From RGIG3009 sp964470515 (lineage in GTDB: Bacteria; Bacillota; Clostridia; Oscillospirales; Acutalibacteraceae), in assembly GCA_964470515.1 (NCBI GenBank), contig CAYYDD010000047.1:1-13292 (forward strand): DNA of 13,292 nucleotides. Reading direction: 5' to 3'. A program made the position numbers and the translations under genes. Below the pieces are notes generated by a model. That model did not search any database and was not told the origin of the DNA. It worked only from the letters and a program-made list of their open reading frames with translations. This document shows, piece after piece, positions 5,255-13,292 of the stretch. Position 1 is the first letter of the stretch; each line of letters begins with the position of its first letter.

Positions 5255-7270
5255 GTGAAAAAATGGCGAAATTTGTGGGTGGTAAGCCCGATCCTGATCG
5301 CATTGTGTGCGGCACTGGTCGCCGTTCTGATACCTGTGTTTTTCCTTCATCGCACGCTGTTTTATATTCAACTGGTGCTGACGGTGCTGCTTATCGGCGC
5401 TACGGTGTGGCACGCACAGCGGTTGCAACGGAGCATCCGTCGGTATCTCGGTGGCTTGGCGAACAGTCTGGACCAGAATGATCGCCAAGCACTGGAAAAC
5501 TCGCCTGTGCCGGTGGTGCTGGCTACGGATACGGGCGAAACGGTGTGGTACAACAGCCTGTTCCGCAGTGAGGTGCTGGCCGGGGAGGATGCGTACGGCA
5601 CATCGCTCTGCGATAGGTTTGACGGGCTGGCCGCCGATCGACTGGGGCGGCGGTATCTGCCGTGCGTCACGCACGGTGCGGCCGCGTATGCGGTGTACAC
5701 GGCCAAGCTACGTCGGCGGGACAGTGCCGCATATGTGCTGTATTTTACGGATATTACCGAGCTGACACAGATCGCGACGGAATATGCCAACAGCCGTCCG
5801 GTCGTGCTGTCGCTTTACATAGACAACAGCGAGGAAGTCACGAAGGATATGCGTGACAGCGAGCGCGCACAGCTGATCTCGCGCGTGGAAACGCTACTGG
5901 AGGATTGGATCGCCGCTAGTGTGGGCATCTTCCGCAAATGCGGCACCGACCGTTTTCTGGCCTTGGTGGAAAAACGTGCGCTGACGGGGATGCTGGAAAG
6001 CCGATTCGATATTTTGGATCGGGTGCGCGCGATCCGCACGGCGAACGGGGCGAGCGTGACGCTGTCTGTCGGCGTGGGCATCGGCGATACGCTGACCGAG
6101 GCGGAAACGCAGTCACGGCAATCGCTGGATATGGCTCTCGGACGCGGCGGCGACCAGGCTGCCGTGAAAACGGCAAACGGCTTTGATTTCTACGGAGGTC
6201 TGTCCAAGAGCGTGGAAAAGCGTACCAAGGTACGTACCCGCGTGATGGCCGCTGCTTTACAGGATATGATCGAGACCAGCGAAAACGTGTTGCTGATGGG
6301 TCATCGGTATTCCGATTTGGATTGTCTTGGGTCCTGCGCGGCACTGACGGAGATCTGCCGCAGTCTGGGCAAGCCGGCGTACACGGTATACGATCCCAAG
6401 ACCACGCTGGCCGGGGTGCTGGTGCAGCGGTATGTAGCAGAGGACCGCAAGGACCTGTTCATTGATGTGCAGGATGCTCTGCCGCTGATGGCGGAGAATA
6501 CGTTGCTTATCATTACGGATATTCACCAGCCGGAGCGGCTGGATATCCCGGAGCTGTATGCTCGCGCGGATAGAGTGGTGGTCATCGATCACCATCGCAA
6601 GACGGTGGAGCATATCAACAACGCGGCGATGTTCTATCACGAGCCGTATTCCAGTTCAGCCTCCGAAATGGTGGCGGAGCTGGTGCAGTATATGCCGAAG
6701 GCGCATCTGACCCGTACCGGGGCGGAGGCGTTGCTGGCCGGTATTATGCTGGATACCCGCAGCTTTGTAATGAAGGCAGGCGTGCGCACCTTTGAGGCGG
6801 CGGCGTACCTGCGACGCATCGGCGCGGATACGGTCGAGGTTAAGCAGCTGTTCTCCGAAACGATGGATACCTACCGCCGCAAGGCGGAGATCGTGGCATC
6901 GGCGGAGCGGTACAGCGACGTGACCGCCATTGCCTGCGCCGAGGAAGCGGCGGGAACGCAGTTGCGCATCGCCGCATCGCAGGCGGCGGATGAACTGCTG
7001 TGCGTGAAGGGGGTCGAGGCCTCGTTCGTACTGTTCCCGGATGGGGACGGCTTCAGCGTTTCGGCGCGGTCGTACGGAGCAGTCAACGTCCAATTGGTGA
7101 TGGAGACTGTCGGCGGCGGCGGTCATCAGACGATGGCGGGTGCCTATTTGAAGGTCAACGATAAAAAGGCGGCGGTGAATCTGTTGCGCAAGGCGATCGA
7201 CGCGTGTCTTACTGAGCGTCGGCGTGCGCAGGCGGTGCAGCAGTCAGAACAACAGAAAGCAGGGGAATAA
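5255..7270 (+). CDS. gdpP: Cyclic-di-AMP phosphodiesterase GdpP (membrane-anchored DHH/DHHA1 protein)
   Basis: Hydrolyses c-di-AMP, the messenger governing potassium balance and wall stress. The GTG at 5255 was chosen because AAGGAGGG (5239-5246) lies 8 bases upstream; this gives 671 residues, a usual length. In order: two membrane helices (about 11-31 and 36-53), a degenerate PAS domain (about 80-170) and a degenerate GGDEF domain (about 185-310). The signature of the latter is reduced to GTDRF at 230-234, as is normal for GdpP, which does not make c-di-GMP. Next come the DHH domain with GHRYSDLD (349-356), D422, the DHH triplet (445-447) and D500 as metal ligands, and the DHHA1 domain with GGGGHQTMAGA (620-630). 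It leads the gdpP-rplI-dnaB block conserved in Bacillota, and the rplI start is 2 bases after its stop. Confidence 0.95.
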   Translation: MKKWRNLWVVSPILIALCAALVAVLIPVFFLHRTLFYIQLVLTVLLIGATVWHAQRLQRSIRRYLGGLANSLDQNDRQALENSPVPVVLATDTGETVWYNSLFRSEVLAGEDAYGTSLCDRFDGLAADRLGRRYLPCVTHGAAAYAVYTAKLRRRDSAAYVLYFTDITELTQIATEYANSRPVVLSLYIDNSEEVTKDMRDSERAQLISRVETLLEDWIAASVGIFRKCGTDRFLALVEKRALTGMLESRFDILDRVRAIRTANGASVTLSVGVGIGDTLTEAETQSRQSLDMALGRGGDQAAVKTANGFDFYGGLSKSVEKRTKVRTRVMAAALQDMIETSENVLLMGHRYSDLDCLGSCAALTEICRSLGKPAYTVYDPKTTLAGVLVQRYVAEDRKDLFIDVQDALPLMAENTLLIITDIHQPERLDIPELYARADRVVVIDHHRKTVEHINNAAMFYHEPYSSSASEMVAELVQYMPKAHLTRTGAEALLAGIMLDTRSFVMKAGVRTFEAAAYLRRIGADTVEVKQLFSETMDTYRRKAEIVASAERYSDVTAIACAEEAAGTQLRIAASQAADELLCVKGVEASFVLFPDGDGFSVSARSYGAVNVQLVMETVGGGGHQTMAGAYLKVNDKKAAVNLLRKAIDACLTERRRAQAVQQSEQQKAGE

Positions 7271-7272
7271 CG

Positions 7273-7713
7273 ATGAAAGTCATTTTGAAGCAGGATGTTA
7301 AGGGTCAGGGTAAAAAGGGACAGCTGGTGCAGGTGTCCGACGGATATGCCCGTAACTTTTTGTTGCCGCGTGGTCTGGCTGTGGAGGCCGATGCGCAGGC
7401 AATGAACGATCTAAAAAATAAGGAAGAGGCGCGGTTGCATCACTTAGCGGTGGAAAAGAAAGAGGCCGAGGATGCCGCGGCGAAGCTGTCCGGCCATACG
7501 GTGAAGATTATTGCCCGTGCCGGTCAGGGCGGTCGTCTGTTCGGCTCTGTTACCACGAAGGAAGTGGCGGAGGAGCTGGCGAAGCAGTACGGCGTGACCA
7601 TCGACAAGCGCAAGATTGCGATGGCGGATGCTAAGGCGTTCGGCGCGTATGAGGCGGAGCTGAAATTTGCGCAGGGCGTTACCGCGAAGATCACCGTGAT
7701 GGTGACGGAGTAA
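7273..7713 (+). CDS. rplI: 50S ribosomal protein L9
   Basis: A large-subunit protein that binds 23S rRNA near the L1 stalk and helps hold the reading frame. The 146-residue product has the N-terminal RNA-binding signature MKVILKQDVKGQGKKG and DGYARNFLLPRGLAVEA (residues about 23-39). A charged connecting helix (about 42-75) follows, then the C-terminal domain ending KITVMVTE. The start lies 2 bases after the gdpP stop, with AGGGG (7261-7265) inside the end of gdpP as ribosome binding site, so translation is probably coupled. Confidence 0.97.
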   Translation: MKVILKQDVKGQGKKGQLVQVSDGYARNFLLPRGLAVEADAQAMNDLKNKEEARLHHLAVEKKEAEDAAAKLSGHTVKIIARAGQGGRLFGSVTTKEVAEELAKQYGVTIDKRKIAMADAKAFGAYEAELKFAQGVTAKITVMVTE

Positions 7714-7736
7714 AACGATACGAGGATGTGAACACG

Positions 7737-9095
7737 ATGGCGAACGAAGCCACGTTTGACGAACTGAATCTGCCTTACAGTCTGGAAGCCGAGCAGGCAG
7801 TGCTGGGTGCCATTCTGATGGATGCGGATTGTATCCATCTGGTGGGCGACGTGCTGCGTGCGGAGCATTTCTATCCTCCGGAGCATCAGGCCATCTACCG
7901 TGTTATGCTCCAGAAAATGATGGAGTCCAAGACCATTGACTTTGTCACGGTACTGGAGTCGCTGAGATCGGTGGACTTTTTCTCCGGTGAGGAGGGGAAG
8001 ACCTATCTTTTGAAGCTGGCACAGATAGTTCCGTCGATCTCGAATATCGGCAACTATGCGCGCATCGTGCGTGAAAAGTACGACGTGCGTTCGCTCATTT
8101 ACGCGTCTCGTGATATTATGAGCGAGGCGATGGACCCCGGCGTGGATGCGCGTGTTTTGATTGAGAATGCGGAGCAGAAGATTTTTGATATCCGTCAGGA
8201 TCAGCATCAGGGCGGGCTGGTACCCATTCAGGACGTTATCGCGTCGAACTATGAGCTGTACAGCAAACTTAATTCCGAGGAGCGGGACAAGTATATCGGC
8301 ATTCCCTCCGGTATCGCGGCACTAGATGAGATTACGACGGGTCTTAACCGTTCGGATATCATCATCGTGGGTGCCCGTCCCGGTATGGGTAAGACCAGCT
8401 TTGCTCTAAATATCGCGCGTAACGTTGCCGTGCAGCAAAACCGCAAGGTCGCGATCTTTAATCTGGAAATGTCGCGCGAGCAGATGGTCAACCGTTTTCT
8501 GTCGGCCGAGGCGCGTGTGCCCTCCAAGAAGCTGCGTACCGGCAACCTGACACCCGATGAGTGGACACGGATGGCGTATGCCTCCAGCGCACTGTGCAAG
8601 GCCCCTATTTATCTGGACGATACCGCCAACATCACGGTGGCGACGATGAAGGCACGGTTGCGCCGCTTGAAGGGTGTCGGCTTTGTAGTCATCGACTATC
8701 TGGGGTTGATCGGCTCGGATAAGAAGGCGGAAAACCGTGTAAACGAGGTATCCAAGATCACGCGTGATCTGAAGGTGATGGCGAAGGAGCTGGATATTCC
8801 CGTAATGGTGTGTGCGCAGCTGTCGCGTGGCACGGAAAAGCAGGCCAACCATCGGCCGGGTCTATCCGATCTGCGTGAATCCGGCTCTATTGAGCAGGAT
8901 GCCGATCAGGTGTTGTTTCTGTACCGCGAGGACTACTATGAAAAAGAAAAGGACGATCCTGCTAAGGCGGAGGTCGGTAAATCCGAGATCATCGTTGCCA
9001 AAAACCGCCACGGCGAGACCGGCACGGTGAATATGGTGTTCCAGGGTGAGTTTACGCAGTTTACCGCGCTGGAGCTGCACCAGAACGAGGGCTGA
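7737..9095 (+). CDS. dnaB: Replicative DNA helicase DnaB
   Basis: The hexameric helicase (called DnaC in Bacillus) that opens the replication fork 5' to 3' and recruits primase. The ATG at 7737 gives 452 residues; GAGGA (7722-7726) is 10 bases upstream. A GTG at 7728 in the same frame is too close to that site. The N-terminal primase-interaction domain (about 12-115) begins PYSLEAEQAVLGAIL. The RecA-like core has Walker A GARPGMGKTS (212-221), the catalytic glutamate E244 in FNLEMS, Walker B VVIDYLGLI (317-325), QLSRGTEKQ (361-369) with SDLRESGSIEQDAD (377-390), and the arginine-finger region AKNRHGETG (421-429). All expected residues are present and there is no intein. It is 23 bases after rplI and 4 bases before tilS. 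Confidence 0.97.
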   Translation: MANEATFDELNLPYSLEAEQAVLGAILMDADCIHLVGDVLRAEHFYPPEHQAIYRVMLQKMMESKTIDFVTVLESLRSVDFFSGEEGKTYLLKLAQIVPSISNIGNYARIVREKYDVRSLIYASRDIMSEAMDPGVDARVLIENAEQKIFDIRQDQHQGGLVPIQDVIASNYELYSKLNSEERDKYIGIPSGIAALDEITTGLNRSDIIIVGARPGMGKTSFALNIARNVAVQQNRKVAIFNLEMSREQMVNRFLSAEARVPSKKLRTGNLTPDEWTRMAYASSALCKAPIYLDDTANITVATMKARLRRLKGVGFVVIDYLGLIGSDKKAENRVNEVSKITRDLKVMAKELDIPVMVCAQLSRGTEKQANHRPGLSDLRESGSIEQDADQVLFLYREDYYEKEKDDPAKAEVGKSEIIVAKNRHGETGTVNMVFQGEFTQFTALELHQNEG

Positions 9096-9099
9096 TACG

Positions 9100-10467
9100 A
9101 TGACGGTTCACACGAAGGCTCTTGCCGCGATGCGACGGGAGCAGATGTTGCCGCCCGGTGCTTCGGTGGCGGTAGGGCTTTCCGGCGGTGCCGATTCGGT
9201 GGCACTGCTGCATCTGCTGCTGTCCTTGCGGAAGGAGCTTTCGCTTTGTGAGGTGACGGCGGTACATATCAATCACGGCCTGCGCGGCGAGGAAGCCGAG
9301 CGAGATCAACGATTTGTTGAGGAACTGTGCGCACGGTGGTCGGTGCCGCTGACGGTGCATTGCTGTGACGTGGCGGCGCTTGCCTCCGAGCAGCGTATCG
9401 GCGTGGAGGAGGCCGGCCGTGCGGTGCGGTATGAGCAATTTGAAATGGTTGCTGCGCGGATCAATGGCTACGTGGCCACCGCGCACACGGCCAGCGACAA
9501 CGTGGAAACGTTGCTACTGCATCTGTGCCGCGGTACGGGTCTGCATGGATTGGCCGGTATCCCGCCGGTACGGGGACGCATCGTGCGACCGCTTATTGAT
9601 TGTACCCGCGGGGAGATCGAGGCGTACTGTGCTGAGAACGGGTTGTCCTATGTGACTGACAGTACGAACACCGATGTAGCGTATGCGCGCAATCGTATCC
9701 GTCAGTTGGTGGTGCCGCAACTGAAAGCGATCAACCCGCAGGCTGAGTCCGCGATCACGCGGCTGATCGGTCGCGCCCGGGAATGGGATGTGCGTTTGGC
9801 ACAGCAGACGCAGGAGACCTTGCGTGCCGCGGCGGCGGGGGAGGATACCTACCACCGCAAGGCACTGGTGGACTTACAGCCGGAGGTGCAGGCAGCGGCT
9901 CTGCGTCATCTGTTGGGCGAGCACGGGCGGCAACGCGGCAGTGAGCGGCATATCCGCTTGGCGGCGGAGCTGCTGCGGCACGGCGGTCGGTTATCGGTGC
10001 CGGGAGGACGGCAGATGACGGTGACGGGGGAGTACGTACGATTTGCCGCAGAAGCTGAGTTGCTGCCGACGTTTTGCTATGACAGTGTGATGCCCGGTGA
10101 TACTTGGCAGATCGGATCGGATACGTGGCAGCTTTTGTGTCTATCGCGTGAAGATTATGAACAAAAACTAAATATTTCAAAAATTGGGTTTTCAAACGCG
10201 TGTGATTGTGGTAAGATAAACGGGTGCTTGTGCTTACGGCAACGGCTGGAGGGTGATAAATATCATCCGGCCGGGCGTGGCTGTGGGAAAACGCTGAAAA
10301 AATTGTTGAATGAGGCAGGAATGTCCGCTTCTGAACGTGCGGCCATGCCGATCCTTTGTGATGAGGAAGGGATCGTGCTGGTCGCCGGCTTTGGCTGTGA
10401 TGAGCGGGTGCGTATTACATCGGATACCGAAACGGTACTGGTACTGAAAAAGATGGAGGATGTGTAA
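9100..10467 (+). CDS. tilS: tRNA(Ile)-lysidine synthetase
   Basis: Attaches lysine to C34 of the AUA-reading tRNA-Ile using ATP, an essential step for decoding AUA. The ATG at 9100 follows GAGGG (9087-9091) at 8 bases; the frame stays open into dnaB but that part is not used. The 455-residue protein has the PP-loop SGGADS (28-33), HINHGLRG (56-63), AHTASDNVETLLLHLCRGTG (128-147) and YARNRIR (195-201). The C-terminal tRNA-binding domain has RQRLEGDKYHPAG (380-392), then KTLKKLLNE and IPxL-like MPILCDEEGIVLVAGFG (416-432). Bases 10150-10220 are clearly more AT-rich than their surroundings and encode the Cys-containing linker NACDCGKINGCLC. It starts the tilS-hpt-ftsH block typical of Bacillota. 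Confidence 0.94.
   Translation: MTVHTKALAAMRREQMLPPGASVAVGLSGGADSVALLHLLLSLRKELSLCEVTAVHINHGLRGEEAERDQRFVEELCARWSVPLTVHCCDVAALASEQRIGVEEAGRAVRYEQFEMVAARINGYVATAHTASDNVETLLLHLCRGTGLHGLAGIPPVRGRIVRPLIDCTRGEIEAYCAENGLSYVTDSTNTDVAYARNRIRQLVVPQLKAINPQAESAITRLIGRAREWDVRLAQQTQETLRAAAAGEDTYHRKALVDLQPEVQAAALRHLLGEHGRQRGSERHIRLAAELLRHGGRLSVPGGRQMTVTGEYVRFAAEAELLPTFCYDSVMPGDTWQIGSDTWQLLCLSREDYEQKLNISKIGFSNACDCGKINGCLCLRQRLEGDKYHPAGRGCGKTLKKLLNEAGMSASERAAMPILCDEEGIVLVAGFGCDERVRITSDTETVLVLKKMEDV
10189..10217 (+). promoter_or_regulatory. Possible internal promoter for hpt-ftsH
   Basis: In the AT-rich patch inside tilS, TTTTCA (10189-10194) is followed after 17 bases by TAAGAT (10212-10217), with TGG just before it as an extended -10. 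Each box matches consensus at only 4 of 6 positions, so this is weak. It would give hpt and ftsH transcription independent of the upstream genes. Confidence 0.22.
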
Positions 10468-10469
10468 AA

Positions 10470-11027
10470 ATGGCTTCGATGTTTGATGATATCGGTGAAA
10501 TTTTGTTTACGGAAGAAGAAATTGCCGAAATCGTTCGGAATATGGGACGGCAGATCAGCGAAGATTATAAGGGGAAAAACCTGTTTATGGTCAGCGTGCT
10601 GAAGGGCTCGCTGCCCTTTATGGCGGATCTGATGCGGCAGATCACCATTCCGTGCTCTATCGATTTTTTATCGGTATCCAGCTACGGCAAGGGAACGGTG
10701 ACCTCGGGCGAGGTGCGTATCCTGAAGGATCTGGATGCGTCGTTGGAGGGCAAGGATCTGCTGGTTGTGGAGGATATTCTGGACTCCGGTGTGACGCTGT
10801 CGTATCTGCTGAAAACGCTGTCGGCGCGCAATCCCGCGAGTATTCGTTTGTGTACGTTTCTGGATAAGCCGGAGCGCCGTCGGGTGGATATCCACGCCGA
10901 TTATGTGGGCGCGTCGGTGCCGGATAAGTTTATTGTGGGCTATGGCCTGGATTATGCGGAGAAGTATCGTAACGTTCCGTATATCGGTGTGCTGAAGCCG
11001 GAGATCTATACGACCGAGGAGGCGTGA
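10470..11027 (+). CDS. hpt: Hypoxanthine phosphoribosyltransferase
   Basis: A cytoplasmic purine-salvage enzyme that joins hypoxanthine or guanine to PRPP, giving IMP or GMP. The 185-residue protein is of normal length. Visible motifs are LKGSLPF (44-50), the flexible-loop SSYG (70-73), the PRPP-binding signature LLVVEDILDSGVTL (97-110) with E101, D102 and D105, and the purine-binding tail DKFIVGYGLDYAEKYRNVPYIG (152-173, given here as the family block). The start lies 2 bases after the tilS stop, with TGGAGGA (10454-10460) as ribosome binding site inside tilS. It sits between tilS and ftsH as in Bacillus and many Clostridia, where its product is reported to interact with TilS. Confidence 0.96.
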   Translation: MASMFDDIGEILFTEEEIAEIVRNMGRQISEDYKGKNLFMVSVLKGSLPFMADLMRQITIPCSIDFLSVSSYGKGTVTSGEVRILKDLDASLEGKDLLVVEDILDSGVTLSYLLKTLSARNPASIRLCTFLDKPERRRVDIHADYVGASVPDKFIVGYGLDYAEKYRNVPYIGVLKPEIYTTEEA

Positions 11028-11034
11028 GGGAAAT

Positions 11035-12990
<1,956 letters not shown>

Positions 12991-13016
12991 GCAGAAAAAC
13001 AGCAGAGCACCGTATA

Positions 13017-13214
13017 GCGTGATACTCCAAGCGGAGTATCACGCAACTCTATTCGCCTACGGCGAGTTCTATTGCTGCGCAGTGATATTCGGCTTTTAGC
13101 CGAGTAATATTTGCTTTGCAAGTTTTGTGGCGAATAGAATACCACTAAACCCTCAAGGTTTAATATCACTTTCGCGACGCGAAAATATCACGCTGACGAA
13201 AGTCAGCATATCAC
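13017..13214. repeat. Array of eight short hairpins with fixed 3-base spacing
   Basis: H1 is a perfect 12-bp stem (13017-13028 with 13033-13044, loop AAGC). H2 to H5 (13051-13067, 13071-13083, 13087-13105, 13109-13123) each read ATT + stem + loop + complementary stem + GT. They are separated by exactly three bases (TCT, GAT, AAT). H6 to H8 (13144-13164, 13168-13186, 13190-13209) are the same unit on the opposite strand, separated by ATC and followed by ATCAC. Stem sequences differ from unit to unit (CGCC, GC, CGGCT, TGC, TAAACC, TTTCGC, GCTGAC) while pairing is kept. The outer ends carry GTATAG (13012-13017) and CTATAC (13214-13219). No T-run makes any of these an ordinary terminator. The gap from ftsH to the next coding segment holds nothing else. 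Confidence 0.8.
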
Positions 13215-13240
13215 TATACAGAAAAAAGAAAGAGAAGGCC

Positions 13241-13292
13241 ATGACCCTGCTGCAGACCAACGCCGCCCTGAATACCGGTAACTCCGGCGGCC
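13241..13292 (+). pseudogene. HtrA/DegP-type serine protease, active-site fragment (apparently lacking its N-terminus; runs off the window)
   Basis: The frame from an ATG at 13241 reads MTLLQTNAALNTGNSGG. This is the segment around the nucleophilic serine (GNSGG) of trypsin-like HtrA proteases. In complete proteins it is preceded by a membrane anchor or signal and about 150 protease-domain residues carrying the catalytic His and Asp. Here it is preceded directly by an A/G-rich stretch and the hairpin array, with ftsH ending 250 bases upstream, so those parts are missing. The frame is open back to about 13100 but only through the array, whose translation resembles nothing. A GAGAAGG (13232-13238) is only 2 bases from the ATG, too close to be a good ribosome binding site. 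Either a 5'-truncated gene or an assembly join; it is called a pseudogene only tentatively. Confidence 0.5.

Noticed and set aside
5122..5481. Small open frame of 119 codons across the rnj-gdpP gap
   Set aside because: It covers the inverted-repeat element and then runs in the wrong frame over gdpP. Its composition is not protein-like and no family is recognisable.
5939..5955. Active diguanylate cyclase in gdpP
   Set aside because: The GGDEF signature is reduced to GTDRF, so the domain is degenerate, as usual in GdpP.
9046..9099. tilS starting inside dnaB
   Set aside because: The extra residues are the out-of-frame end of dnaB. The ATG at 9100 has GAGGG 8 bases upstream and gives the normal TilS N-terminus.
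13017..13214. CRISPR array
   Set aside because: There are no identical direct repeats of 23-40 bases with unique spacers. The constant parts are only a few bases and the variable parts are self-complementary.

Overview
This 13.3 kb window is chromosomal DNA from a Gram-positive anaerobe, most likely a Clostridia-class Bacillota of the Oscillospirales / Ruminococcaceae type. The reasons are the gene order gdpP-rplI-dnaB followed by tilS-hpt-ftsH, an RNase J, sigma-A-like promoters with strong AGGAG-type ribosome binding sites, and a moderately high GC coding bias. The organism call is inference. A fucose isomerase beside an AraC-type regulator would suit a gut commensal that uses host or plant sugars. 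No tRNA, rRNA, CRISPR array or insertion sequence was seen.

Layout. (1) Bases 1-2260 are a sugar module: the N-terminal part of an AraC/cupin regulator on the minus strand, and a full-length L-fucose isomerase (fucI) on the plus strand. They diverge from overlapping promoters that flank a 24-bp palindrome, and fucI ends in a strong intrinsic terminator. (2) Bases 2265-4972 carry two RNA-processing enzymes with divergent promoters: RNase HI (rnhA, minus) and RNase J (rnj, plus). RNase J has an 80-residue basic N-terminal extension. (3) Bases 4973-5254 hold no gene but do hold an elaborate nested inverted-repeat element whose right end abuts the gdpP ribosome binding site. (4) Bases 5255-12990 are a tightly packed housekeeping run: gdpP (c-di-AMP phosphodiesterase), rplI (ribosomal protein L9), dnaB (replicative helicase), tilS (tRNA-Ile lysidine synthetase), hpt (hypoxanthine phosphoribosyltransferase) and ftsH (membrane AAA+ metalloprotease). 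Gaps between genes are 2 to 26 bases, so co-transcription is likely. (5) Bases 12991-13240 hold an ordered array of eight small hairpins with unrelated stems but a shared frame and 3-base spacers; the two halves point in opposite directions. (6) The last 52 bases encode the active-site segment of an HtrA/DegP-type serine protease, apparently lacking its N-terminal half.

The proteins are all recognisable, so the novelty here is non-coding. The best candidates are the 256-base nested inverted-repeat element in front of gdpP, the hairpin array after ftsH with the headless htrA fragment beside it, and the palindromic operator between araC and fucI.
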